DNA of 64,000 nucleotides from Longilinea arvoryzae. GTDB lineage: Bacteria > Chloroflexota > Anaerolineae > Anaerolineales > Anaerolineaceae. The DNA lies in the NCBI RefSeq assembly GCF_001050235.1, contig NZ_DF967973.1, positions 203,351 through 267,350 on the forward strand, given 5' to 3'. The position numbers and the translations under genes are program-made. Below are positions 52,547 to 62,200 of the stretch, piece by piece; positions within the stretch are counted from its first letter, which is position 1; every line of letters begins with the position of its first letter. The notes beneath the pieces were generated by a model that saw only the letters and a program-made list of their open reading frames with translations, searched no databases and was not told the DNA's origin.

Positions 52547-52865
52547 GGAACTGGCCGGGCTGGACAAGGTCATTCACGAGCCGGCACGCCTGGCGATCCT
52601 GACGGCGCTTTCGGCCTGCGTCAGCGCGGACTTCACCTTCCTGCAGCACCTGACCGGGCTGACCCAGGGCAACCTGTCGGGGCACCTGGCCAAACTGGAG
52701 GAAGCCGGGCTGGTGAAACTGGAAAAGACCTTCGTCGACCGCCGGCCGAACACCATGGTCTCGCTGACCGGGCCGGGCAAAACGGCCATCGAGCACCACT
52801 GGCAGCAGTTGGAGCAGCTGCGCAAATCGGCGCAGGCGTGGAACGCAAAGGATAATCCGGAATGA
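52530..52865 (+). CDS. Winged-helix transcriptional regulator
   Basis: The product is 111 residues. The fold is obvious from I-H-E-P-A-R-L-A-I-L-T-A-L-S (~15-28), F-T-F-L-Q-H-L-T-G-L-T-Q-G-N-L-S-G-H-L-A-K-L-E-E-A-G-L-V (recognition helix ~42-60) and the wing V-D-R-R-P-N-T-M-V-S-L-T. This resembles the HTH-34 winged-helix family (MarR-like dimers). It overlaps the membrane-protein gene and probably binds the TAGTTTG palindrome upstream of the operon. A terminator follows at 52871. Confidence 0.88.
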   Translation: MAQVFEELAGLDKVIHEPARLAILTALSACVSADFTFLQHLTGLTQGNLSGHLAKLEEAGLVKLEKTFVDRRPNTMVSLTGPGKTAIEHHWQQLEQLRKSAQAWNAKDNPE

Positions 52866-52870
52866 CCGGC

Positions 52871-52902
52871 AAACCGGGCGGTTCAAGCGCCCGGTTTGTT
52901 CT
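52871..52902 (+). terminator. Terminator after the winged-helix gene
   Basis: The stem AAACCGGGCG / CGCCCGGTTT with a 7-nt loop is followed by GTTCTTAATT. It lies 6 bp after the stop. Confidence 0.85.
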
Positions 52903-53011
52903 TAATTAAGGATCGAGGCTGGATTCTGATGGGTCCGTTTTCGTTGCCCGCGCGGCCATCCTGATTGTATAATAAATCCGATCGATAATCTTCGAATCCG
53001 GAGGAAAACCC

Positions 53012-53653
53012 ATGCCTGCCAGACGCAAACCCACCCCGAAAAAATCTTCTGCGTTGATCCCGGTGCTGGCCGGGCTGCTGGCGCTGGGACTGATTCTGGC
53101 GATCGCCGGTTTTGGCTTTGCCGCCGCCCAGGAATCGCACGATTCCTTCTGCGCCTCCTGTCACACCCAGCCCGAGAGCACCTACTACGAGCGTTCGACC
53201 GCTGCCGCTGGCGTCGACCTGGCTTCGTTTCACACCGGCCAGAAGACGCGCTGCATCGATTGCCACGCCGGGTCGGGCCTGAGCGGAAGACTCGCCGCCG
53301 AGCTGATGGGCGCCCAAAACGCGCTGCGCTGGTACACAAAGAATGCCGTCCAGCCGGCGCCGCTGACCCACCCGATCGGGGACGGCAACTGCCTCAAGTG
53401 CCACCAGGCCGTGACCCAGGAGGGCTACCAGTTGAAGGCCCCGGCGCTGCCCGGCAGCCAGATGGAGGAAGGCCGCGCGGGTCACTGGCACCAGTTCCTG
53501 GCGCGCTGGCAGGGCCTCGACAAGAGCGCGGCCACCTGCGTGAGCTGCCACGCCGGCCATGCGACGGGTTCCACGGCCGACAATGGATTTATGGACATCC
53601 AATCCGTGCAATCCGTGTGCGAAGCCTGTCACCGGGTGGCGGGCGAGGGTTAA
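53012..53653 (+). CDS. Membrane-anchored pentaheme cytochrome c (NapC/NrfH-like)
   Basis: The product is 213 residues. One N-terminal transmembrane anchor (~13-35) precedes five CxxCH haem motifs: CASCH, CIDCH, CLKCH, CVSCH and CEACH. Extra His residues (HDSFC, HTGQ, HWHQF, AGHAT) can supply distal ligands. NapC/NirT-type proteins pass electrons from quinol to periplasmic reductases; no partner reductase is next to it, so a distant partner is likely. The start at 53012 has GGAGGAAAACCC upstream. It is monocistronic. Confidence 0.88.
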   Translation: MPARRKPTPKKSSALIPVLAGLLALGLILAIAGFGFAAAQESHDSFCASCHTQPESTYYERSTAAAGVDLASFHTGQKTRCIDCHAGSGLSGRLAAELMGAQNALRWYTKNAVQPAPLTHPIGDGNCLKCHQAVTQEGYQLKAPALPGSQMEEGRAGHWHQFLARWQGLDKSAATCVSCHAGHATGSTADNGFMDIQSVQSVCEACHRVAGEG

Positions 53654-53746
53654 CAAATCCGGCCCGGGCCGGGCGGAAATCTGCGCCGCGCCGCATCCGG
53701 CTGAAAGGGAACGTTCCGCTGACGGGAGATCCGGGGAGCGCATGCC

Positions 53747-54340
53747 ATGACAACCCATCCGACCCATCCGAAAGTCGATCAATATATCCAAAATGCCAAT
53801 AAGTGGCGCGAAGCATTGGAGACCTTGCGGCCGATCCTGCTCGACAGTCCGTTGACCGAGGAGTTCAAGTGGGGCGTTCCGTGTTACACGATCGATCGTG
53901 CCAATGTGGTTTTGATGCATGTTTTTAAAGAGTACTGCGCGCTTTTATTTTTCAAGGGCGCCCTGTTGAAGGACAGCCTGGGGATCCTGGTCCAGCAAAC
54001 CCAAAATGTGCAGGCCAGCCGCCAGATCCGCTTCACCGCGGCCGAGCAGATCGCCGAGCTGGAGCCGGTCCTCAAAGCCTACATTCAGGAAGCCATCGAT
54101 GTGGAAAAAGCCGGGCTGAAGGTGAATTTCAAAGCGACCGCCGAATTTTCCATGCCGGACGAACTGCGCGTGAAATTCGCGGCCGATCCGGCCTTCGAAG
54201 CCGCCTTCCAGGCCCTGACGCCCGGCCGCCAGCGAGCCTACCTGCTCTACTTTTCCGCGCCCAAACAATCCCAAACCCGCTCATCCCGCATCGAAAAATG
54301 CCTGCCGCAGATCCTCGCCGGGAAGGGCCTTAATGATTAG
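53747..54340 (+). CDS. DUF1801/YdeI-type protein
   Basis: The product is 197 residues. An N-terminal DUF1801-like domain has T-E-E-F-K-W-G-V-P-C-Y-T (~38-49) and C-A-L-L-F-F-K-G-A-L-L-K-D (~65-77). The C-terminal OmdA-type end reads P-G-R-Q-R-A-Y-L-L-Y-F-S-A-P-K-Q-S-Q-T-R (~160-180). It is a two-domain form related in its C-terminus to the YdeI protein at 46642. Function is unknown. It ends in a TTAGC repeat field. Confidence 0.85.
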   Translation: MTTHPTHPKVDQYIQNANKWREALETLRPILLDSPLTEEFKWGVPCYTIDRANVVLMHVFKEYCALLFFKGALLKDSLGILVQQTQNVQASRQIRFTAAEQIAELEPVLKAYIQEAIDVEKAGLKVNFKATAEFSMPDELRVKFAADPAFEAAFQALTPGRQRAYLLYFSAPKQSQTRSSRIEKCLPQILAGKGLND

Positions 54341-54617
54341 CAATTAGCGGTTAGCCGTTAGCGATTAGCTATTAGCGGTTAGCCGTTAGCAATTGGCTTT
54401 TGGCACTTTCCTCATCCTCCTCATCCTCCTGATCCCTGTTTTCTTCATCTTTGTTCTCTTTATCCTTGTTTTCTTTATCCTGCTAATCCTGTCTATCCTG
54501 TTTTCTTCCTCTTCATCTTCATCCCTGTTCTCTTCCTCCCGCCGCTTGTGCATTGGCGCAATCGATGCTATTCTATGATTCGTACCCAATTCAACCCACG
54601 CACCAGGAGGAGAACCG
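54341..54617. repeat. TTAGC and pyrimidine-rich repeats
   Basis: TTAGCGGTTAGCCGTTAGC units (54345-54400) are followed by CTCATCCTCCTCATCC and TTTATCCTTGTTTTC units to ~54540. No gene is seen before the small ORF at 54618. Confidence 0.7.
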
Positions 54618-54716
54618 ATGGCGAAAGGCATGGACAAAGGCAAAGGCAAGGACAAGGAAAAAATGAAGAAGAAGAAGGTGAAAAAGGACGACAAGAAGGG
54701 CAAAACGACGCTTTGA
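54618..54716 (+). CDS. Lysine-rich 32-residue microprotein
   Basis: A strong ribosome site (AGGAGGAGAACCG) precedes a 32-codon frame with 19 Lys and almost only Lys, Gly, Asp, Met and Thr (MAKGMDKGKGKDKEK start). Such peptides may be nucleic-acid binding or disordered. No longer gene overlaps it. It is too small to assign; the high-quality ribosome site is the main support. Confidence 0.45.
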   Translation: MAKGMDKGKGKDKEKMKKKKVKKDDKKGKTTL

Positions 54717-55031
54717 TCGCGTTGAGCCTTCATTCGCCCGGCAGAGGCCTCAGGGAACCCGCCAAGTCCCTGGGGTCTCTTGTTAGCGATTGGCTTTTAG
54801 CAGTTGACCGTTAGCTGTTAGCTGTTAATGATTCGGTTTTGGCTCCGCGTCCCTGCAACCCACCAACCCGGGCGACCCTTGTAGGGGCAATTCATGAATT
54901 GCCCTTACAAGGGCCGCCGGTCGTGCCTCCTGCCGGGCCAGGATTTCAGACGGATGAGCGCCCCGGCAGGTATAATCGAGAAATCCGAACCGCATGGATT
55001 GCACAAACCTCGATCTTTAAAGGAAATATTC
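54717..55031. repeat. Intergenic stretch with REP-like palindrome
   Basis: A possible terminator (CAGGGA / TCCCTG, 54751-54770) and TTAGC units (54783-54830) come first. The palindrome 54876-54913, 38 bp, starts CCCTTGTAGGGGCAATTC and has a matching right arm (GAATTGCCCTTACAAGGG) with a few mismatches. Nothing else is recognised before the methyltransferase. Confidence 0.6.
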
Positions 55032-55643
55032 ATGGACATTCACGAAGAACGTTCGATGAAAAGCTATAACCAAAAAGCGGACAATTACGATGACACGCCG
55101 GATGGAAAATTCACCTATCGCTTCAAAGAGCAGTTGGTGAAGATCATCCGTATCCCGGAAGGGGGCAGCGTGCTCGACATTGCCTGTGGAAACGGCAGAC
55201 TCTTGCAGATGCTGTCGCGGGGTCATCATTTTTCGGGCTACGGCGTCGACATCTCGGAAAAAATGGTCGAGAATGCCAGACGGATCGACCCGGGCATGGT
55301 TTTCGAAACCGCGCGGTGCAACCAGCTGCCCTTCGAAGCTGCCTTTTTCGATGTCGTCACGGTATGCGCCGCGTTTCACCACTTCCCGGATATCGCCGGC
55401 TTCGCAAAGGAAGCTTTTCGGGTGGTAAAGCCCAATGGAATGCTTTACATCGCTGAGGTCTATTATCCGGCCTTCTTCAGAACGATTTTCAACCCATTCA
55501 TCCGCTTCATGCAGGAGGGGGATGTGAAGCTCTACGCGCCCGAAGAGATCACGCGCCTTCTTCAAAGGACCGGTTTTACGAATGAGGTTTTGAGGATCGA
55601 GGACAATATTCAGGTCATCGGCGCAAGGCGCAGGGCGGGTTGA
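55032..55643 (+). CDS. Class I SAM-dependent methyltransferase
   Basis: The product is 203 residues. Motif I V-L-D-I-A-C-G-N-G-R-L-L (~42-53), motif II G-Y-G-V-D-I-S-E-K-M-V (~63-73), motif IV D-V-V-T-V-C-A-A-F-H-H-F (~102-113) and V-V-K-P-N-G-M-L (~128-135) follow the methyltransferase-11 order. The H-H-F-P-D segment is typical of small-molecule methylases such as those acting on quinones or natural products; the substrate is unknown. AAGGAAA precedes the ATG at 55032. It has no clear operon partner. Confidence 0.88.
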   Translation: MDIHEERSMKSYNQKADNYDDTPDGKFTYRFKEQLVKIIRIPEGGSVLDIACGNGRLLQMLSRGHHFSGYGVDISEKMVENARRIDPGMVFETARCNQLPFEAAFFDVVTVCAAFHHFPDIAGFAKEAFRVVKPNGMLYIAEVYYPAFFRTIFNPFIRFMQEGDVKLYAPEEITRLLQRTGFTNEVLRIEDNIQVIGARRRAG

Positions 55644-55962
55644 TGGGCTCGGATACAGCGCCCGGAAAGGGAGATGGCCTCCGGTTGACATCGATCTTCC
55701 CCGTAACGCTGTCAGTGATTGGCCGTTCGCGATTAGCGGCCTGCTCTGGTAGGGTGCACCCGGCCTGTGCCATGTTGTGGCATTATGAGCGTTTCTTCGA
55801 TGAGGTCTGAGGTCAGTGGAGGATTGTTGCGGGATTTGCAAAAAAAGGATGATATTGTATTTGTAGAGAGATTCCTGGCGTGTTGTAACTCTTTTAACTA
55901 TTCACTGTATAATCATGGGTAATTATCTTCACCAGGTAGCCTTCATAATTCTGGAGCATTCA
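55644..55962 (+). promoter_or_regulatory. Intergenic region with promoter of the defence operon
   Basis: A -10 TATAAT at 55908-55913 with a weak -35 (TTGTAA at 55883-55888, 19-bp spacer) lies ~50 bp before the helicase GTG start. This placement makes an in-frame ATG at 55915 too close to the -10 and supports the GTG. A TTAGCGGCC unit and a GGTGCACCCGG unit occur at ~55730-55760. Confidence 0.5.
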
Positions 55963-58900
55963 GTGACACTCATTCCACCGGCTATACAAGATTCAGGTAT
56001 TCGTGACAACTTTTCACGTGGTTCTGTAGCGGCCTTCTTACAGGAAAAAATCCGAGAAGGCTCTGAGTTATCCATCGTTTCTGCGTATTTTACAATCTAT
56101 GCTTATGAAGCCTTAAAAGGCAATCTGGATCAGATTGCGCATTTGCGTTTCTTATTTGGCGAACCGAGCTTTATTCGGGCTCTGGACCCCAATAAGACTG
56201 AAAAAAAAGCTTATGGTATTCGAGATAATGGACTGAAGTTAATAAACCAATTATCTCAACGCAAGGCCGCCAAGGAATGCGCGGAATGGATCGCACAAAA
56301 AGTAGAAATCCGGTCCGTCAAGCAATCTAACCTTTTACATGGCAAAATGTATCACATCGCAAATGGTGGGGTGGAAGATGCGATTTTGGGCAGCTCGAAC
56401 TTCACTGTCAGTGGGTTGGGGCTGGGAGACCACAATAATAATTTTGAACTTAACCTGGTGGTGGACAGCAACCGAGATCGCCGGGAACTGAAAAAATGGT
56501 TTGAAGAGCTTTGGAATGACCCGGATAGGGTTGAGGACGTCCGGGATGAAGTGCTGAGCTATCTCGAACAACTCTATCAGGATAATGCGCCTGAGTTTAT
56601 TTACTTTAAAACCTTATTTCATATATTTGAGGCCAGCTTATCTGATGAAAGTAAAGATGGCATTGCAAATTTACAACCTCAAATTGTGGATACCGAAATC
56701 TGGAAAATGCTATTTGAGTTCCAGAAGGACGGCATGAGAGGCGCGATCAATAAGATCAATACTTATGGCGGGTGTATTCTGGCTGATAGCGTTGGGCTGG
56801 GCAAAACCTTCGTGGCGCTGGCAGTGATCAAGCATTTTGAACTGCGTAACCAGCGCGTTTTGGTGCTGTGTCCGAAGAAACTGCGAGAGAATTGGACAAT
56901 TTACCAGGCGCAAAATAACAGCGAGCTTAATCCGCTGCTGCGCGATCGCTTCAGCTATACCGTGCTTTGTCACACTGACCTGAGCCGGGATGGAGGTCAT
57001 TCAGGGGATATCGACCTGGACAATTTTAACTGGGGCAATTTCGACCTGGTGGTGATTGATGAATCGCATAATTTCCGCAATAACACGCCGGGCCGCAGAG
57101 ATGATAACGGTAACGTAATTCGCATGAGCCGGTACGAACGACTGATGGAAGATATCATCCGATCGGGCATCAAAACAAAAGTATTATTGCTTTCGGCCAC
57201 TCCGGTTAATAACAACCTGAAAGACCTGCGCAATCAGATTTATTTCATCACTGAGAACAAGGATGATGTCTTCAAGGAATCATTGGGGCTTGCATCGATT
57301 GCAGAAACGCTGCGCGCAGCACAAGTGACGTTTAGTGATTGGGCAAAGAAAGACCAGGAACGAAATACTGGCGTGTTGCTTGAACGTTTGAGTTCGGCAT
57401 TCTTTAAGTTGCTGGATGCTTTAACGATAGCCCGTTCAAGAAACCATATAAAACGGTTTTATAAAGACTCGATCGATAAATTAGGCGGTTTTCCAAAACG
57501 CGAGAAACCCGAATCGATATACTCAGAAATTGATCTGGAAGGTAAGTTCTATACTTATGACCTCCTGAACGTTGAAATCGACAATTATAAATTATCCTTA
57601 TTCAATCCCTCTTTTTATCTAAAGCCCGAATTCGTGAATCTCTACGATAAATCGACCGTAAAAGCCTTCACCCAGGCCAAGCGCGAAAATTATTTGATTG
57701 GTATGATGAAGGTGAACTTCCTCAAACGCCTTGAAAGTTCGGTGCATTCCTTCGACCTCACGTTGCAACGCACAATAAATAAGATCGACGAACTTTCAGC
57801 GCGCATTCGGCGTTTCCAGCAGTACCAGGTAGAAAACCCGGATGTCGATTGGGATGACTTGAAAATCGAGGATGTGGACGACGAGGAATTGCAAGAAGCC
57901 TTTGCAGTCAGCAAGGCCAAAATTAAAATGGCCCACCTAGACCTAACCGAGTGGCTGAAAGATTTAAAACGGGATCGTGATAAATTGTTCATGTTGCAAT
58001 TGGTTGCCAACCAGGTGGGAGCGGACCGGGATGCCAAACTGGCCAGACTTAAAGAAATCATCTCGAAAAAGGTGATGAGCCCCACTTTAACCAAGTCGGG
58101 CGTCCCCAATCGCAAGGTGCTGGTGTTCACGGCTTTCGCCGATACAGCGACATACCTTTATGAAAACCTTAAAGACTGGGCGCGGCAGGAACTCGGCATT
58201 CATATTGCGGTCGTTTCGGGTGGATCTTCTGAGAATAAAACGACCTTAGGAAAGAGCGATTTCAATCAGATTTTGACCAACTTCTCACCCATCGCGAAGC
58301 ACCGTGATCGAATGCACTCGATGCCGCAGGAAGAAGAGATCGACCTGCTAATTGCCACCGACTGTATCAGTGAGGGCCAAAATCTGCAAGACTGCGATAC
58401 GCTCATCAATTACGATATTCACTGGAATCCGGTGCGGGTCATCCAGCGTTTTGGGCGAATCGACCGAATTGGAAGCATCAATCCGTCGGTGTACTTGATC
58501 AACTTCTGGCCAACGCAGGATTTGGACAAGTACATCACGCTGAAATCGCGGGTTGAGGCGCGCATGGCGCTGGTGGACCTGACCGCTACCGCTGACGATA
58601 ATCTGCTGAATGAAGCGATTGAAGACCTGATTAAAGAAGATTTACGCTATCGCGATAAGCAACTGAAAAAATTGAAAGAAGAAATCCTCGACCTTGAGGA
58701 TGTGGATGACGGGATTTCCCTCACGGAATTCACCCTGGATGACTTCCGCGCCGACCTGAACCGCTATATCGAAGCCAACCGGAAGCTGTTGGAAGATGCG
58801 CCATTGGGATTGTACGCGATCGTACCGGGAACCGCGACAAACATGATCGTTCAACCGGGGGTGATTTATTGCCTGAAGCAAAAGGGGGAAGCAAAACATG

Positions 58901-59271
58901 GTGCGACAGTGAACCCCTTGCAGCCATATTTCCTGGTATATGTCCGGAAAGATGGAGTGGTGCGCTATAATTTCACGCACCCCAAACAAATTTTGACGAT
59001 CTTCCGGGAACTATGTGATGGCAAAACATCTGCTTATGAGGACTTATGCCAGTGCTTTAATGAGCAGACCCATAACGGTAGTGAGATGCAGGTATATAAC
59101 GATTTGCTCCAAAAAGGCCTGGATGAGATCAGCAAGGCTTATCGAAAACGGGCAATTGGTGCGCTGACCGCGGGGCGGGGCGGGGTCCTTCCGTCCGAAA
59201 ATGAGCAGGTCAATTCGCAAACCGAGTTTGAACTGGTCACCTGGTTAATCATCGAAAAAGAAGCCGCATGA
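55963..59271 (+). CDS. PLD-nuclease/SNF2-type helicase, defence-associated
   Basis: The product is 1102 residues from the GTG start. Residues ~10-190 are a phospholipase-D-like domain with H-G-K-M-Y-H-I (~126-132) and G-S-S-N-F-T (~143-148), giving an HxK active site. The helicase core follows: Q motif region, Walker A A-D-S-V-G-L-G-K-T-F (~274-283), Walker B V-V-I-D-E-S-H-N-F (~363-371), S-A-T-P-V-N-N (motif III) and the C-terminal T-D-C-I-S-E-G-Q-N-L-Q-D (~805) and Q-R-F-G-R-I-D-R-I-G (motif VI). The family (COG0553-like) translocates on DNA. It overlaps the methylase gene by 4 bp (ATGA), so the two form one defence unit. The pair resembles parts of DISARM (drmD-drmMI), BREX type 3 or a type-I-like RM system; the missing genes may lie right of the window. 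Confidence 0.85.
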   Translation: MTLIPPAIQDSGIRDNFSRGSVAAFLQEKIREGSELSIVSAYFTIYAYEALKGNLDQIAHLRFLFGEPSFIRALDPNKTEKKAYGIRDNGLKLINQLSQRKAAKECAEWIAQKVEIRSVKQSNLLHGKMYHIANGGVEDAILGSSNFTVSGLGLGDHNNNFELNLVVDSNRDRRELKKWFEELWNDPDRVEDVRDEVLSYLEQLYQDNAPEFIYFKTLFHIFEASLSDESKDGIANLQPQIVDTEIWKMLFEFQKDGMRGAINKINTYGGCILADSVGLGKTFVALAVIKHFELRNQRVLVLCPKKLRENWTIYQAQNNSELNPLLRDRFSYTVLCHTDLSRDGGHSGDIDLDNFNWGNFDLVVIDESHNFRNNTPGRRDDNGNVIRMSRYERLMEDIIRSGIKTKVLLLSATPVNNNLKDLRNQIYFITENKDDVFKESLGLASIAETLRAAQVTFSDWAKKDQERNTGVLLERLSSAFFKLLDALTIARSRNHIKRFYKDSIDKLGGFPKREKPESIYSEIDLEGKFYTYDLLNVEIDNYKLSLFNPSFYLKPEFVNLYDKSTVKAFTQAKRENYLIGMMKVNFLKRLESSVHSFDLTLQRTINKIDELSARIRRFQQYQVENPDVDWDDLKIEDVDDEELQEAFAVSKAKIKMAHLDLTEWLKDLKRDRDKLFMLQLVANQVGADRDAKLARLKEIISKKVMSPTLTKSGVPNRKVLVFTAFADTATYLYENLKDWARQELGIHIAVVSGGSSENKTTLGKSDFNQILTNFSPIAKHRDRMHSMPQEEEIDLLIATDCISEGQNLQDCDTLINYDIHWNPVRVIQRFGRIDRIGSINPSVYLINFWPTQDLDKYITLKSRVEARMALVDLTATADDNLLNEAIEDLIKEDLRYRDKQLKKLKEEILDLEDVDDGISLTEFTLDDFRADLNRYIEANRKLLEDAPLGLYAIVPGTATNMIVQPGVIYCLKQKGEAKHGATVNPLQPYFLVYVRKDGVVRYNFTHPKQILTIFRELCDGKTSAYEDLCQCFNEQTHNGSEMQVYNDLLQKGLDEISKAYRKRAIGALTAGRGGVLPSENEQVNSQTEFELVTWLIIEKEAA

Positions 59272-62200
59272 AAACCGACAAAGAACTCAAAACCGCCATC
59301 CAGTCTGCAATCCATGAATTCGAGAAACGACCCCTGCGCGAAGCGGCGCTTGGGCTGCTGAATACGCTGGGATACCGAAGCGAAAAAAGAATCACCCTGG
59401 AACCCAATTCTGCGGATCAATTCCGCCTGGAGTTTGACTCTGCTGGAAAGCTGAGCCTTGAAAAAGCACTGGTTGAGGATTGGAAAACGGTCGATTTTCT
59501 GTTCCAGATCACGGATGAAGAAGTCATGGACAGCCTGGGGGCACAAGCCAGCCTGTTCAGAAATCAGCGCGTGGACCAAACACTGATCGATTCTTACCTG
59601 TTTTTCGCGATTGAATTACAACAGGCCAAATATACGCGCACGCAACTGGCGGGAATCACGCGCGAGATTAATAAGGTTTTTTCGATGCCGGTGATGGTGT
59701 TGTTTAAGCACGATGAATGCCTTTCAATCTCCATTATTGCCCGGCGAATGAATAAACGGGATGCCAGCAAAGATGTGCTTGAAAAGGTGACACTGATCAA
59801 GGATATCCACCTGCAAGCGACAAAACGAGCGCATGTTGAGATTCTGGCAGATCTTTCATTCGATATGCTGTACCAACGCCAGCACTTTAGCAATTTTGTA
59901 GAATTGCAAAAAGCCTGGGAAAAGACGCTGGATATTTCTGAATTGAACAAAAAGTTTTTTCGAGAGGTTGCAGACTGGTATTTCTGGGCGGTTAAAAAGG
60001 TGCGCTTTCCGGACGATGACGGGAAAAACAGCGAAACCAAGCGGGCTACAGCAGTCATTCGACTAATCACGCGCCTGATCTTCGTGTGGTTCATCAAAGA
60101 AAAAGGGTTGGTACCGGAAGAACTATTCAATGAACAAGAGCTGAAGAAGGTACTGAAGCCGGCAGACAGCAAGCAGAGTGTGTATTTTAAAGCCATCCTG
60201 CAAAACCTGTTTTTTGCCACGCTGAACACAGAAATGGGACCGTTGCGCCGTTGGCGCAACGAAAATGACAAACCGGGCGGGCGGGACGGACATTACGGAA
60301 TCTCAACGGTTTACCGATTTCGAGATGCTTTTAACGACCCGGACGGCGCACTGCGGCTTTTTTCGGGGATTCCGTTTTTAAATGGCGGTCTATTCGAATG
60401 CCTGGATAAACGGGATGTGAAACCTGAGGTGATCATCGACGGATTTTCAGAAATCACCAAAAATCAACCGGTTGTGCCGGATGAGCTTTTCTTTGGCAAG
60501 GAACACGCGGTAGACCTGAGCGAGGAATATGGCGACGAACGGCGCAATAGCGAACGCGTTCGCGGCTTGATTCACATCTTCGAGAACTATAAATTCACCA
60601 TCGAAGAGAACACGCCGGTGGAAGAGGAAATTGCGCTCGACCCGGAATTGCTGGGTAAGGTGTTTGAAAATCTGCTGGCGGCCTATAACCCCGAAACGGG
60701 CACCACCGCCCGCAAGCAGACCGGATCCTTTTACACGCCGCGTGAGATCGTCAATTACATGGTTGACGAATCGCTGATTGCCTACCTGGAAACCAAGTTG
60801 AACGGCGGGGATGAAACGCAAGTACGCCTGCGCCAGTTAATGTCTTACGAGCAGGAACCAACTGCTTTTGACGAGGCCGAATCGCAAGCTTTGATCGAGG
60901 CGATTGACGCGGTTAAGGTGCTGGATCCGGCATGCGGCTCGGGGGCTTTTCCGATGGGCGTGCTGCATAAATTGGTGTTCATCCTGGGAAAATTGGACCC
61001 GGATAATTCCAAATGGCGGGAAGTGCAACGGCAGAAAGCCATTCGCGAGACAGAGGAAGCCTATGGAATCGGAAATCAAGCAGAACGCCAGCAGCGATTG
61101 ATCGACATCGACGAAGCTTTTGAGAACAATTCCGGAGACTATGGACGCAAGTTGTATTTGATTGAAAACTGCATCTACGGCGTGGATATCCAGGCGATCG
61201 CGGTGCAAATTGCCAAACTGCGCTTCTTTATTTCACTGGTGGTGGAACAAAGGGTTGACCCCCAAAAGAAAAACCTGGGGATTCTGCCGCTGCCTAACCT
61301 GGAGACCAAATTCGTAGCGGCGAATTCATTGATTGGGATTGAACGGCCGGTTGAAAGTCAGAAGCCAAAAGAAAATGTGCCAGAGGTTCCGCCCGAAGTG
61401 GAGGAAAAGGCCGATTTGGTGCTGAATGATTTCAGGCAGTATTTACAGATGCGTAACCCGGAGCTGAAAGATTCATATTTGCAGAGCGCAAAAAAGCTGG
61501 GCGATGAGATCAATCAGGTCATGACCAGGTTTCCGGATTGGGCGCCATTGCAGGTGGAGTGGATATTCACAACGCACACCAAATTGGAAGAATTACGAAC
61601 GCTATTGCCTTTGAAAAAACCTCAGAAGGGAACTGCGCAACAACTTACTTCCATGGAAGTTTTACAACTGGAAGCAGAGCTTAAGGAGGTACGATCGAAA
61701 ATATTCCGGGCGCGCAGCCATGAAACTAAAAAAAATTATCGCCAAGCCGATAAACAGATTAGGACTAAAATTGCTGAACTGCTGGTAAAGCAGGGTTTGG
61801 AAAGCGACAACGCGGAAAAATTAGCGGGATGGGATCCCTTTGATCAGAATGCCAGCGCCGGATTCTTCGATCCTGAATGGATGTTTGGAATCATGGATGG
61901 TTTTGATATAACGATCGGAAATCCGCCTTATGTACAACTTCAGTCATTAGGTGAAAGCGCTGATGTATTAAAAAGGATGGGGTATGAAACTTTTGCAAGG
62001 ATGGGTGATTTATATTGCCTGTTTTATGAAAAAGGGTTTCAATTGCTACGGCCAAAAGGCATTTTGGCATATATAACCAGCAATAAATGGATGCGAGCAG
62101 GTTATGGTGAAGCTTTAAGAAAATACTTTGCGGACCATACCAATCCACTATTACTTATTGATTTTTCAGGTCAGAAGATTTTTGAATCGGCCACTGTGGA

